This document shows positions 1 to 8,240 of a DNA stretch of 64,000 nt, one piece after another (position 1 is the stretch's first letter; each line of letters starts with the position of its first letter). The stretch spans positions 1 through 64,000 of the forward strand of contig NZ_PNEC01000057.1 in NCBI RefSeq assembly GCF_005886345.1, given 5' to 3'. A model generated the notes under the pieces. The model made no database searches. It saw nothing but the letters and a program-made list of their open reading frames with translations, and was not told the origin of the DNA. A program made the position numbers and the translations under genes. This DNA comes from Pseudoalteromonas phenolica (GTDB lineage: Bacteria; Pseudomonadota; Gammaproteobacteria; Enterobacterales; Alteromonadaceae).

Positions 1-79
1 CCAAGTGAATATGAGCGTAAAGTAAACAAAGATAACAATTTGATGTGTGCAAAAGCGGGTTAATATCCGAATCAGTTTA

Positions 80-178
80 GGTCAGAAATGAGTAAAGAGC
101 GAGTGAGGTAACTCGCTTTTGGACAAAAACGTGTTAGAGATGAAGGACAGTTGTGTGACAGAGGCGGTCATTGATTGG
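80..178. repeat. Dispersed intergenic repeat, copy 1
   Basis: This noncoding stretch matches, in reverse complement, the repeat at 5233-5345: shared blocks include a 'gttagagatgaa' core and a 'gacagttgtgtg' core followed by a GCGG/CATTGA end. An internal inverted repeat around 93-120 (AAAG..GCGAGT / ACTCGC..CTTT) could fold as a hairpin. It lies downstream of the LysR gene that reads toward it. No ORF of note is present in 1-222. Confidence 0.6.
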
Positions 179-222
179 ATTCAAAAAATAAAATCAGACT
201 GTGACCATATTGATAATATTTA

Positions 223-1137
223 TCAATCAAGCTCTGCACAGCATGAAAGAACCCAATTTGTGAACAAATTAATGTAATAGCTTCCAGATAAATAGTGAAT
301 ATAATAATCTCCCCAAGGCGGCCTGTTCGATAGAAAAGGGTTGTGGGTTAACTTATTTTCTTTTATCGCGTTTTCAGCCATGAACATATTACTTAGTGCA
401 ACTCCCTCTCCACTGAGCGCAGCTTTAGTTGCAAGTAGAGGGTCATTAAAGTGCTGAATATTTAATTTTGTTTTAGGTTTTAAGTTATGGTGTTTCATCC
501 AGACTTCCCAGTCATTGCCATTTCTATAGCTGAAGAGTGGAGCTTCTAAAATTGATTGCGCGTTTTCTATATTGATTTTTTTGCTAGTTTTACTTGCTAC
601 AACAGGAAACCAATTTTCTTTTCTTATTCGAGTGCTATTGAAATCAGGAGGGGTTGACCAATTTCCAATACTTACATGAAATTCAGAGGGTTCATAATGC
701 TCAGAGCTAGTCACAGTGGTGAGAATGACATCAACTTCTGGATTTTGTAACTTAAATTTGGGTAGCCTCGGAGCCAGCCAGTCTAACGCTACCGATGTTT
801 GCGCAACCACCTTTATAGTAATATCGGATACCTCCACTACCTCATTTGTAGCAGTCCTCAATATATCAAAACTTTCTTTGACTCCTTTAGCCAGGATCTC
901 ACCATATGAGGAAAGAAAGACGCTGTTATTTGCTCTTATAAAGAGTTGCTTTCCTAGATGATTTTCAAGAGACCGAATTTGATGGCTAACGGCACTTTGA
1001 CTTACGCAAAGTTCATCTGCAGCCCTACTAAAACTTAACTGTCTAGCGGCGACTTCGAAGACTTTTATAGATTTTAATGACGGGAGTTTATCCATAGGGT
1101 TATTAGATTTTTTCATGTCCATGTGATTTTTTATCAT
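223..1137 (-). CDS. LysR-family transcriptional regulator (GcvA-like)
   Basis: DNA-binding regulator of the LysR type. The winged helix-turn-helix lies at about residues 19-80 (FEVAARQLSFSRAADEL followed by VSQSAVSHQIRSLE), with a periplasmic-binding-like effector domain after about residue 105. The N-terminal pattern LPSLKSIKVFEVAARQ is that of the GcvA subgroup. The most upstream ATG gives 304 residues. The Met at 1095 (MDKLPSL) fits the usual family start better, but no start has a convincing ribosome binding site. It is divergent from the exported GNAT-like gene at 1204 with about 70 bases between them, so that gene is a plausible target. Effector unknown. Confidence 0.88.
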   Translation of the reverse strand: MIKNHMDMKKSNNPMDKLPSLKSIKVFEVAARQLSFSRAADELCVSQSAVSHQIRSLENHLGKQLFIRANNSVFLSSYGEILAKGVKESFDILRTATNEVVEVSDITIKVVAQTSVALDWLAPRLPKFKLQNPEVDVILTTVTSSEHYEPSEFHVSIGNWSTPPDFNSTRIRKENWFPVVASKTSKKINIENAQSILEAPLFSYRNGNDWEVWMKHHNLKPKTKLNIQHFNDPLLATKAALSGEGVALSNMFMAENAIKENKLTHNPFLSNRPPWGDYYIHYLSGSYYINLFTNWVLSCCAELD

Positions 1138-1203
1138 TTTATTTCATGGAGCAATCTATGTAAATTTTTGTTTTACCATAACCATTACTCCAAAAGGACT
1201 TTT

Positions 1204-1764
1204 ATGATTACCAGAAAATTTGTATTCATCTTTGTTTTAATTTTATTTTACGCAGAAGATCTAAAAGCTGCGTCTAGTTATCCATTTGTAGCTGCTGATT
1301 TTAATATTCCAGGAAACTATGAGTTGGATGGTTATAAATTTAGAATGCTTACGATTAATGATGCGGTAAAAGATTATGACGCAGTGATGACTTCGACTAA
1401 ATACCTTCAAAATCTGTGGGGTTCTAAGTGGCCTGAAGGCCATACTTTAGAACAAAATATAATCGACTTGGGATGGCATCAGTACGAGTTTCAAAATCGC
1501 CGTTCATTTGCGTATAGTATTGTTCCGAACGACGAAAGTCGCATTTTGGGTACGATATATATCAACCCAACTAGAAAAAAAGGTTATGATGCAGCCGTTC
1601 ACTATTGGGTCAGGCAGAGTGAAGTTAAGACTGGCTTTGAAGAAAAAGTGTTAGTTGCTCTGAAAAAGTGGTTGAAGGAGGATTGGCCTTTTAGAAATGC
1701 TGCGTTCCCCAGCAGGGAGATAGATAGGGATACTTGGTTGGATATACCTGATGAAAAACGGTAA
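1204..1764 (+). CDS. Exported protein with GNAT-like acetyltransferase fold
   Basis: A 186-residue protein. The ATG at 1204 is chosen because AAAAGGA sits 6 bases upstream and an export signal follows at once (ITRKFVFIFVLILFY, cleavage probably near residue 22). The mature part has GNAT-like features: an FRMLTINDAVKDYDAV start strand and helix, a central LGTIYINP strand, then an AAVHYWVR strand and a long helix ending in LKKWL. GNAT enzymes transfer acetyl groups from acetyl-CoA, which is not expected outside the cytoplasm, so either the leader is a membrane anchor or the fold has another use. It is divergent from the LysR gene at 223-1137. Product assignment moderate, activity unproven. Confidence 0.65.
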   Translation: MITRKFVFIFVLILFYAEDLKAASSYPFVAADFNIPGNYELDGYKFRMLTINDAVKDYDAVMTSTKYLQNLWGSKWPEGHTLEQNIIDLGWHQYEFQNRRSFAYSIVPNDESRILGTIYINPTRKKGYDAAVHYWVRQSEVKTGFEEKVLVALKKWLKEDWPFRNAAFPSREIDRDTWLDIPDEKR

Positions 1765-2310
1765 CCGCGGTTGTTGATTGTTAATTAACCTCAGGTATTG
1801 CTAAGAACTAAAGACGAGTTGCTTTGATATTTGTCTTTTCGTTTTAACACCACAATCAATCAGTTGTTTGCTACTGTAAAGATTATCTAGGTTAATTAAC
1901 AACTAACCCTTAAGTTTGAATTAAAAGCAACTAAATGCATAAGTGGCGATTTACACCACCCCCGAAACAATGCCTAACCAAAAGCAGTTACAACGAAAAA
2001 TTGCGATGTAATGCAGCGCTTAAGGCATTTAAAACCTGATTTGTTACAAGAACATAACGTTAATACAAAGGTGATTAATAGCACTCACTGTGGTGTGTTA
2101 AAAAACTCTTTGATATTAATTGTAATTTGGTAGTCATAGACTTCGCCCGTTTTTAGCTACGAGTCAAAGAAACGAGGAAATACAGCACTTTACTAGGAGT
2201 GCAGTATTATTTAAATATTTCAATTGTTTAATGATTTTTTATTGAGAATAATTAGGGTTACTAATAATTATCAGCAATAACTTTATTTGAAATAATAAAA
2301 CGAACGTTAA
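1765..2310. other. Gene-free AT-rich stretch
   Basis: No credible coding sequence on either strand. It contains two inverted copies of a GTTAATTAACC-type motif (about 1779-1789 and 1890-1902), which could pair over 110 bases, and otherwise looks like decayed sequence before the repeat at 2311. Confidence 0.4.
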
Positions 2311-2412
2311 TGATGGTCCGCTTTTCGCTCATTTGCGGCATTCGCCTAAACACGTTTTGGGGCATAAATGTGTTAGAGGCTAAGGGCCAGCTTTGTGCCA
2401 AACACGATCGTT
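2311..2412. repeat. Dispersed intergenic repeat, copy 2
   Basis: Begins GGTCCGCTTTTCGCTCATTT and contains 'cctaaacacgttttggggca' and a 'gtgttagaggctaagg' block. The same blocks recur at 2965-3032, and related ones at 80-178, 5233-5345 and 16463-16540. It lies just downstream of the convergently read small membrane protein gene. Confidence 0.65.
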
Positions 2413-2430
2413 CAACACCATAGTCTCTTA

Positions 2431-2760
2431 TTAGTCATTAGCTTGATGAATAAGACTTTTTGGAATAGTTGCCGTCAAAGGATTTTTGGGATTAAACTTT
2501 GAGCCAGATAAGCTTATATCCCCTACCTTCATAGCCTTGCTAAGCTCTGAGTTTATTTTTCTCATAGATATGAATCGAACAACAATTAAAGTAAACACAA
2601 AAAACCAAATAACGCCCGATATTGACTGAAGCCCTAGGCTAAGAAATTGATTCTTTATCACCTCCAACGCTAGTGCACCGAACAACATGTATAAGTAATA
2701 TGGCTTAAATACAAGAATTACATTGTCTTCTGTTTCCGTACGCTCGTAAAAAATTTTCAT
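2431..2760 (-). CDS. Small membrane protein of unknown function
   Basis: A 109-residue protein I do not recognise. Two hydrophobic spans are visible, at about residues 22-45 (YLYMLFGALALEVI) and 48-66 (SGVIWFFVFTLIVVRFI), separated by a short polar turn, with a hydrophilic C-terminal tail of about 40 residues. The ATG at 2760 is well supported by GAGGAG seven bases upstream. The gene stands alone between two copies of the dispersed repeat. Two operator-like palindromes lie upstream (2783-2797 and 2889-2903), so its transcription may be regulated. No function is proposed. Confidence 0.7.
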   Translation of the reverse strand: MKIFYERTETEDNVILVFKPYYLYMLFGALALEVIKNQFLSLGLQSISGVIWFFVFTLIVVRFISMRKINSELSKAMKVGDISLSGSKFNPKNPLTATIPKSLIHQAND

Positions 2761-2782
2761 CGATTACTCCTCATTTAAAAAG

Positions 2783-2903
2783 TGCGCAAATCGCGCATAT
2801 TTCTTTATGCATAGTATTAACAAAGTTGGTAACTCATTACCAGCATAATTAAAAATGCATATTGTTAGTTTTTTAGAAAGATAAAAGTACGCAATTTGCG
2901 CGT
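2783..2903. promoter_or_regulatory. Paired G/C palindromes upstream of the small membrane protein
   Basis: TGCGC-5-GCGCA at 2783-2797 and ACGC-7-GCGT at 2889-2903 (inside which CGCAA-T-TTGCG is perfect) stand out in AT-rich sequence upstream of the start at 2760. They look like two binding sites for one dimeric regulator. The regulator is unknown. Confidence 0.35.
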
Positions 2904-2961
2904 TTTCTTGAATATAGGGGAAAGTTGTAATTCAGAGGCTGAAAAGTATGGGGTTAATAAG

Positions 2962-3032
2962 TTTTGACTGCCGTTGTTCGCTCATTTGAGGCATTTGCCT
3001 AAACACGTTTTGGGGCAGAAATGAGTTACTGT
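2962..3032. repeat. Dispersed intergenic repeat, copy 3
   Basis: Carries TTCGCTCATTTGAGGCATTT, then 'gcctaaacacgttttggggc' and 'agaaatgagtta', matching copy 2 at 2311 nearly base for base over its first 65 positions. Noncoding. Confidence 0.65.
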
Positions 3033-3177
3033 TTAAGATCCTCTATTGGCATTTTTAGAACTCTATAGGAACTTTGAGTAATTTTTGATAAAACTTCATA
3101 AGTACTTAAGATGTATTATTAGATCTATTTTGTTTATTTAACTCGTAGAGGTGATATGTCGTTAACAGGCATAGCCT

Positions 3178-3372
3178 GAGCTCCTTACTCTGTTTCAACT
3201 AGAGAGGAGTTTTTTCTTTTAACGAATAAATTAAACCTACTTTTCATATACCCACTTGGGCTAATTAATCTCAAATTACTTCCTTGTTTTATATTTCTGA
3301 AACGCCTTACTTCCAGTGGTTTGAGAGCAAAATTCTCAACCTGCCGTAAAATCTCAATTTAAATGTCACTCA
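3178..3372. repeat. Recombinase-element end, copy A (matches 18958-19153)
   Basis: About 180 bases align without visible gaps to the sequence that follows the truncated recombinase at 18754-18960, at a constant offset of 15,780. Shared blocks include TTTTTTCTTTTAACGAATAA and a 'ttacttccttgttttatatt' block. No recombinase coding sequence precedes this copy, so it is a remnant of the element's 3' side. Confidence 0.75.
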
Positions 3373-3384
3373 CCATTTGGTGAC

Positions 3385-3515
3385 TGCCACTTAACTTGAG
3401 AATCTCAGGCAGACTATCTTATCTCTTCTCAGTGACTTAAAAAATTGTCACTTTTTAATTTTGCCACTCAACTTGAGATTTTTTACTCACTTTGGCACTA
3501 AAACTGAGATTTATT
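3385..3515. repeat. Three iteron-like repeats (TGCCACT..AACTTGAGA)
   Basis: Units start at 3385, 3462 and 3493 and share the pattern TGCCACTNAACTTGAGATTT (third copy TGGCACTAAAACTGAGATTT). A TCACC-ATTT-GGTGA palindrome lies just before the first. They directly follow the recombinase-element end at 3178-3372 and may be its recombinase binding sites. The rest of 2904-3608 shows no gene. Confidence 0.5.
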
Positions 3516-3575
3516 TAAATAATTTTAACCAAGCTCTTTTAAAAGTGTTTTTAATTGGCGTTGTACTAAATTACG

Positions 3576-3602
3576 CAAATGAGCGAAAAGCAGACGTAGA
3601 GA
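3576..3602. repeat. Fragment of the dispersed repeat (inverted)
   Basis: The sequence ACGCAAATGAGCGAAAAGCA is the reverse complement of the opening of copy 2 at 2311, with two or three differences. Only this end is present. Confidence 0.45.
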
Positions 3603-3608
3603 TAACTT

Positions 3609-4562
3609 TTAATTCCCGTGAGAACTATTGAACAATTTTCGCCATGACGTTGGAGTAGTATCAAATTTTTTATTGAAATGCTTACGAAATACTTGCTCAG
3701 AACTAAAGCCAATTTGCTCTGATATTTTGGAAATAGAAAAGTTAGTAGATTCTAATAATTCTAAGCTATTGTTAAGCCGAAGGTTAATCAACCAAGATGT
3801 AAAACTGATACCATTTGCTGATTTAAAATTTCGACTGAAACTACGAGTGCTCATCATGCAGTAGTTAGCAGCACTTTCTAAAGTATGATTGTATGTAATG
3901 TTTTGCATAACAAAACCTATCAACTTTGCAATCCGCTCATCTCTTGGTTTTTCTAAGGTTGGATTCTCTATATATTGTTTTTGTCCGCCACTACGTTCTG
4001 GAGATGAAACCATTACTCTAGCAATTTTATTGGATGTTTTAACTCCATAACAGTGCCTTACAATATAAAGGCAACAGTCTATTGCCGCAGCACTTCCAGC
4101 AGACGTGATTATGTTATTTTCAGATAAATATAAAGAATTAATATCGCAAGAGGTGAGAGGAAACCTTGTTTTAAAATCATCTCCGTATCTCCAATGAGTT
4201 GTCGCATTCTTACCTTTCAGTAGGCCACTATACGCTAAAGCATAAGCTCCCAAGCATAAACCAACGATTAACTTTTTATTTTTATGTGCGTCAACAAGCA
4301 GTTCTATCAAACTTGGGCTAGGAAGCTTTTCAGGTTGCCAGCTAGGAATAATGATTATATCGGCTTGGTGAATGATAGATGGGTCGTCTTCAATATCTAT
4401 ACCTAACCCATTTGCAGAGTTTATTTTTCCGTTTGTTTCTGAACACACACGAACATTAAACAACTTTTTTTCTTCCAGTACAGCGTCTCCAAAAATAGCT
4501 ATTGGCACTGAAAGGTGAAATAAGCTAATTCCTTCAAAAGCAACAATGACTACTTCTTTCAT
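3609..4562 (-). CDS. GlxA-family regulator: DJ-1/PfpI domain plus AraC-type HTH
   Basis: Two-domain transcription regulator, 317 residues. Residues 1-170 form a DJ-1/PfpI (class I amidotransferase-like) domain with the nucleophile elbow at GLCLGAYALA (Cys103). Residues about 215-312 form an AraC/XylS DNA-binding domain with two helix-turn-helices (ESAANYCMMSTRSFSRNFK and ISKISEQIGFSSEQVFRKHF). Family members such as FtrA/GlxA sense small amines or metabolites. It is divergent from an HD-domain gene at 4666, with 103 bases between the starts, which is its likely target. The length and start are normal for the family. Confidence 0.9.
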   Translation of the reverse strand: MKEVVIVAFEGISLFHLSVPIAIFGDAVLEEKKLFNVRVCSETNGKINSANGLGIDIEDDPSIIHQADIIIIPSWQPEKLPSPSLIELLVDAHKNKKLIVGLCLGAYALAYSGLLKGKNATTHWRYGDDFKTRFPLTSCDINSLYLSENNIITSAGSAAAIDCCLYIVRHCYGVKTSNKIARVMVSSPERSGGQKQYIENPTLEKPRDERIAKLIGFVMQNITYNHTLESAANYCMMSTRSFSRNFKSANGISFTSWLINLRLNNSLELLESTNFSISKISEQIGFSSEQVFRKHFNKKFDTTPTSWRKLFNSSHGN

Positions 4563-4665
4563 GTAATTTTGGCTAGATAGTAATGTTTAATGCCATTATA
4601 GCCATATCGTATAGAATTCATACCAATATAATGAGTGCACTAATTAAATTATTGAAAGGTGAAGC

Positions 4666-5226
4666 ATGAGTGTCGTTACTAGTTATAAGCTTGTTGATGA
4701 AATTTTAGAGGAGTTTCGTGATGTAATTAACAATGATTTTGACGGTTATAGAAATCACATAACCAGAATGCTTAATTATTGTCACTTCTTATTGCCAAAT
4801 ATTTCTCAAGAAGAAAGTAAGAAAATTCAGATAGCCGCAGTTTTCCATGATATTGCATTGTGGACTCATAACAGAGTGGATTATCTTGTCCCATCTTATC
4901 AAGATTGTCATCAGTGGCTAGAAAAGCAAGGTCTTGATGACTGGAAAGAAGAAATTCAAATTATTATAGATATGCACCATTTGATTACTGAATATAAAGG
5001 CCCTCACAAAATACTTGCAGAGGCTTTCAGAAAAGCCGATCTAACTGATTTTTCATTAGGCATCATTAAGAATGGCGTTGATAAAAACTTTATTAAAGAA
5101 GTGAAGCAAGCAATTCCAAATGCAGGTTTTCATAAGACGTTAATTCGATTTACTTTTATTCAATTGGGGAGAAACACGTTAAATCCGTTTCCAATGATGC
5201 GAATCAAAAATATATATAAAAAATAA
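4666..5226 (+). CDS. HD-domain phosphohydrolase-like protein
   Basis: A 186-residue soluble protein with the metal-binding pattern of the HD superfamily: His31 (GYRNHITR), the His61-Asp62 pair (AAVFHDIALW), His104 (DMHHLI) and Asp125 (RKADLTD). Such proteins hydrolyse phosphate esters or nucleotides; the substrate cannot be read from sequence. GGTGA lies 5 bases before the ATG. It is divergent from the GlxA-type regulator, a common pairing of a regulator and its target. No export signal or membrane segment. Confidence 0.85.
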   Translation: MSVVTSYKLVDEILEEFRDVINNDFDGYRNHITRMLNYCHFLLPNISQEESKKIQIAAVFHDIALWTHNRVDYLVPSYQDCHQWLEKQGLDDWKEEIQIIIDMHHLITEYKGPHKILAEAFRKADLTDFSLGIIKNGVDKNFIKEVKQAIPNAGFHKTLIRFTFIQLGRNTLNPFPMMRIKNIYKK

Positions 5227-5232
5227 GTATTG

Positions 5233-5345
5233 AATGTCCGCTTTTGGCACACAACTGTCATTCATCTCTAACTCATTTCTGTCCAGAGCCTTCACAGGTG
5301 CACTTCGTAACTCGTTTCTGCCCCAAAGTGAGTTAGAGTTAAGGT
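5233..5345. repeat. Dispersed intergenic repeat, copy 4 (longest)
   Basis: The fullest copy: TGTCCGCTTTTGGCACACAA, then 'catctctaactcatttctgt', 'ccagagccttcacaggtgca' and 'aactcgtttctgccccaaag'. It contains internal near-repeats of the aactc(g/a)tttctg(t/c)c kind, suggesting a folded or composite element. Copies at 80-178 and 16463-16540 align to it. Confidence 0.7.
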
Positions 5346-5409
5346 CTCTATCGAGCTGTGAGTTCAATTGGTGGATGCAATGCTATCCTTAATTATGGAG
5401 AACGTTGCA

Positions 5410-5472
5410 ATGAAACAAAGAAAACGTATTTACTACACACCTAAACAAAAAGCTTTAATATGGGGTCGCTAA
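5410..5472 (+). pseudogene. 5' stub of an IS30-family transposase gene
   Basis: ATG at 5410 opens 20 codons encoding MKQRKRIYYTPKQKALIWGR and then a stop. This matches the conserved first residues of IS30-type transposases (the pattern KQRxRIYYTPxQKALIWDRW). The remaining 300 or so codons are absent: the sequence runs directly into the convergent K+ channel gene. A GGAGAACG Shine-Dalgarno-like stretch precedes it. This is a remnant, not a functional gene. Confidence 0.6.
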
Positions 5473-5476
5473 AAAG

Positions 5477-6421
5477 CTAGGTTTGACCGCAATGTTCGCA
5501 TGTCACTGGTTTAGAATTGTGTCTGTTATAGTTTAAAATTACGTGCTCAAGTTCTTGAGATGAGATCCCCATTGATTGAGATAATTTCTCAATAGCAGCT
5601 TGTTCTTCTGAAGTAATTATACCGTCCTTAAGAGCGTTCGCTACTTCACGTTCTAGAAGTTGCTTTCGCGTTCTCAGCTCATCACCGAACTTGGCAGCAA
5701 GCATAGCAGCAGGAAGAGCGACGATACCAACACCTAACAACATGATAAAAATGGATATAAATTTGCCTAAAAAAGTCACTGGTATAACATCCCCATAACC
5801 AACGGTTGTCATTGTCACTACAGACCACCAAATAGCGCTTGGAATACTATCAAAAACATCGGGTTGAGCCTCATGTTCAAGGCCGTACATAACACTGGCT
5901 GACATTATTACTAAAACACTCATTATTATAATTGCAGCACCTATACTGGGTAACTCCTTTTTGAAAACGTCTATGAATAAATGAAGCCCTTTGAAATAGT
6001 GTGTTAGTTTCAATAGTCGGATCATTCTTAGCATACGCAGATATCTTAGATCTATTGCAAATATGAATGATAAATAAAAAGGGGCTATTGCTAACAGATC
6101 AATCAGTGACACCGGGCTTAATAAATACTTAATTCTTGATTTTATTGGTTTAGAACGCTCACTGTGCGGTGACTCAACAGAAACCCATATTCTCGCGAAA
6201 TACTCCAGCGTAAACACAACAACAGAAAAAATGTTAAACAAGAGAAACTCTTGATGGTACATTTCTCCTATTGGTTTGTAAGATTCAAGAATGATGGCAC
6301 CTACGTTTAAAATGATGAGCAACACGATAAAGCCGCTAAATAATCGGCTAGTACTTGAACCATCGAACCCATGTTCAAGGATATCATATACCTTTTTTCT
6401 AGTTGTAAGTGCCTTGTCCAT
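5477..6421 (-). CDS. Voltage-gated K+ channel (six-TM, Kv type) with C-terminal CxxC
   Basis: Inner-membrane potassium channel of 314 residues. S1 to S4 lie at about residues 28-46, 58-80, 102-123 and 125-145; S4 carries spaced arginines (R126, R129, R132, R135) as a voltage sensor. The pore helix and selectivity filter are TTVGYGD (T206-D211), followed by S6 (about 220-245). There is no RCK domain; instead a charged helical tail ends in CEHCGQT (Cys308, Cys311), a possible metal or redox knuckle. ATG at 6421 is preferred over an in-frame TTG one codon upstream. It is last in the HxlR-linked operon, 45 bases after the LtrA-type gene. Confidence 0.9.
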   Translation of the reverse strand: MDKALTTRKKVYDILEHGFDGSSTSRLFSGFIVLLIILNVGAIILESYKPIGEMYHQEFLLFNIFSVVVFTLEYFARIWVSVESPHSERSKPIKSRIKYLLSPVSLIDLLAIAPFYLSFIFAIDLRYLRMLRMIRLLKLTHYFKGLHLFIDVFKKELPSIGAAIIIMSVLVIMSASVMYGLEHEAQPDVFDSIPSAIWWSVVTMTTVGYGDVIPVTFLGKFISIFIMLLGVGIVALPAAMLAAKFGDELRTRKQLLEREVANALKDGIITSEEQAAIEKLSQSMGISSQELEHVILNYNRHNSKPVTCEHCGQT

Positions 6422-6466
6422 CAATTATTCCCGCTAATCATTGAGTTAACCGTTAGTGCGCAATTC

Positions 6467-7672
6467 TTAGGCATTAGCCTGTTCTTCTTTGGAAAAGGTG
6501 ATGTATGCTCTTGTTACCGGAATTGCTATTTGAGAGATTAACGCTGTACCCCATAAAAGGTTACCTACTAGAGCTGGCACGTAGGGTAGGACCAATAATG
6601 TTACTAAAGCTAAAACAACACCAAACATTCGTACTTTTGCGGTAGCAAATCGATGGGCAATGCGTTCTTCGATATTAAATTGAATCCAAAGTAGACAGAG
6701 TAAATATGAGGCAAGCCCGATACAACCTATGGCGCCATATTTGAGCGGGTATGGGTCCCAAAATCCTACTTTTACTTCACCAGCCAGCGCAACACCCACC
6801 ATCACAGCAGAAAGCATTAGAAACAAATGCGCTAACCACCAGCTAACTAGCGTCCACTTTCTTTGATTTTTAGGTTTTCCATTGCCTACAAAATCGAAAT
6901 AAATCCAGCATTGAACAAATACCGCTATACCTCCAAACATAAAGTTAAACAGTACCTCTGGAGTGACTTTATAAACGCCTTTTTCGGAAAGAGTGATCAC
7001 GAGTTTAAAGAACCCTTCGCCAACAACAATGAGAAGTAGTAGAGCAAAACGCTCAGACATGTGTCCTAGTCTAGGTAAAAATCGTTTGTATTCTAAAACC
7101 CCAACTTTTGGAAGCATATACAGGAGTTGGATCGAAAGTATGGCAAGTGCAAATACCGCAAAATTATATGGTTTAGGTAGAAAAGCACTTATTGCGAATA
7201 TAATAGCTAGAACAAAGAAGTTGCGGCTTACTGTTCGTGAAAGCACTGTTGCTTCAACACCAAGTCTATTTGTTCTGTGATACAAATAGGCGGTGATCAA
7301 TCTATTGGCGGCATAAGCTAGGGCAAAATACATCCAGCCCTTATCTAAAACATGAGGAATTGAAGCAGCCATAACCATTGCGGTTACAATTTGGCAAGAC
7401 ATAATGAGTCTATGCTTTACGTCAGTGCTAACATACAGCGAGTTATATACGCTTGAGTCTGCCCAGGCGAACCACACAGCGATAAATAGTCCCGCAAACG
7501 CTATGAAACCATCCACACTCAAGTGATCACTTAAAAAGTTTCCAAGTAAGAAAATTATGACCACATGGATCAGATCATAAAATAACTCAACCCAATGCAC
7601 ATGGTCATGGGCATCATCATGATCTAAGTGGTGCTTTGGCAATCGCCACATCGGATGATTTTCTAGTGACAT
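6467..7672 (-). CDS. Low temperature requirement A (LtrA) family membrane protein
   Basis: A polytopic inner-membrane protein of 401 residues with about ten to twelve hydrophobic spans. The N terminus has the LtrA family signature VHWVELFYDLIHVVIIFLLG preceded by a His/Asp-rich stretch (HHLDHDDAHDH, about residues 14-24). LtrA was named from Listeria growth at low temperature; its molecular function is unknown. The start is separated from the stop of the upstream AhpD-like gene by one base, so the two are almost surely translated from one message. It precedes the K+ channel gene in the same operon. Confidence 0.88.
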   Translation of the reverse strand: MSLENHPMWRLPKHHLDHDDAHDHVHWVELFYDLIHVVIIFLLGNFLSDHLSVDGFIAFAGLFIAVWFAWADSSVYNSLYVSTDVKHRLIMSCQIVTAMVMAASIPHVLDKGWMYFALAYAANRLITAYLYHRTNRLGVEATVLSRTVSRNFFVLAIIFAISAFLPKPYNFAVFALAILSIQLLYMLPKVGVLEYKRFLPRLGHMSERFALLLLIVVGEGFFKLVITLSEKGVYKVTPEVLFNFMFGGIAVFVQCWIYFDFVGNGKPKNQRKWTLVSWWLAHLFLMLSAVMVGVALAGEVKVGFWDPYPLKYGAIGCIGLASYLLCLLWIQFNIEERIAHRFATAKVRMFGVVLALVTLLVLPYVPALVGNLLWGTALISQIAIPVTRAYITFSKEEQANA

Positions 7673-7673
7673 A

Positions 7674-8228
7674 CTATTTCTCCGGCTTTTCCCATGCGTA
7701 AGGCTTCATAGCATCGTCCACTTTTGTATGCGTTAATGCGTTTGTGAAGTTTGAGATTAGTTTTGATGCCAGTCCGGTGAGCACTTCCAAAGCTTGGCGC
7801 TTAGTATATCCAGCATTCAAAAACTCATTTAACTTAGCGTCACCAATGTGACCTCGGTTGTCTAATAAGGCTTTTGTGAAATTATGAAGCGCTTGAAGTT
7901 TTGCGTCTGGTAGAACAGTGCCATTTCTCAAAGCTTCAATAACATCATCTGGCATTTTAGATGACTTCATCATCCATGTATGGCCCGGAACACAATAGTA
8001 GCAATTATTCTCAAAGTTTGACGTCATAAAAACAACTTGTTGCTCAACTGGGCTAAACGTTGTTTCTTTCATGAAGCTTGTAAAGGTTTGGTTATACGCT
8101 TTATATGTTGCTGGCGCTTCAGCTAAAATTTTGTGAAGGTTTGGGATCATGCCAAAACCTGCTAAAGATTGCTCCATTAGTGGTCTCGACTCTTCTGGAG
8201 CCGTATCCGGTTCATAATAAGTAAACAT
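7674..8228 (-). CDS. AhpD-like carboxymuconolactone decarboxylase family protein
   Basis: A 184-residue protein of the AhpD/CMD superfamily, with the catalytic thiol motif CYYCVPGH (Cys76, Cys79, His83), the CxxC...H arrangement used by AhpD for peroxidatic disulfide reduction. The remainder is helical, as expected, including NFTKALLDNRGHIGDAKLNEF and an ALEVLTGLA helix. It is cytoplasmic, with no leader. It lies fifth in a tight operon with a peroxiredoxin and a DsbA-like protein, which supports a thiol-redox role rather than aromatic catabolism. Confidence 0.88.
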   Translation of the reverse strand: MFTYYEPDTAPEESRPLMEQSLAGFGMIPNLHKILAEAPATYKAYNQTFTSFMKETTFSPVEQQVVFMTSNFENNCYYCVPGHTWMMKSSKMPDDVIEALRNGTVLPDAKLQALHNFTKALLDNRGHIGDAKLNEFLNAGYTKRQALEVLTGLASKLISNFTNALTHTKVDDAMKPYAWEKPEK

Positions 8229-8240
8229 GATAAGTTGTCT

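Noticed and set aside
5477..6421. KefB/KefC-type K+ efflux transporter
   Set aside because: The protein has six TM spans with a TVGYGD filter and no CPA2 exchanger fold or RCK domain, so it is a Kv-type channel.
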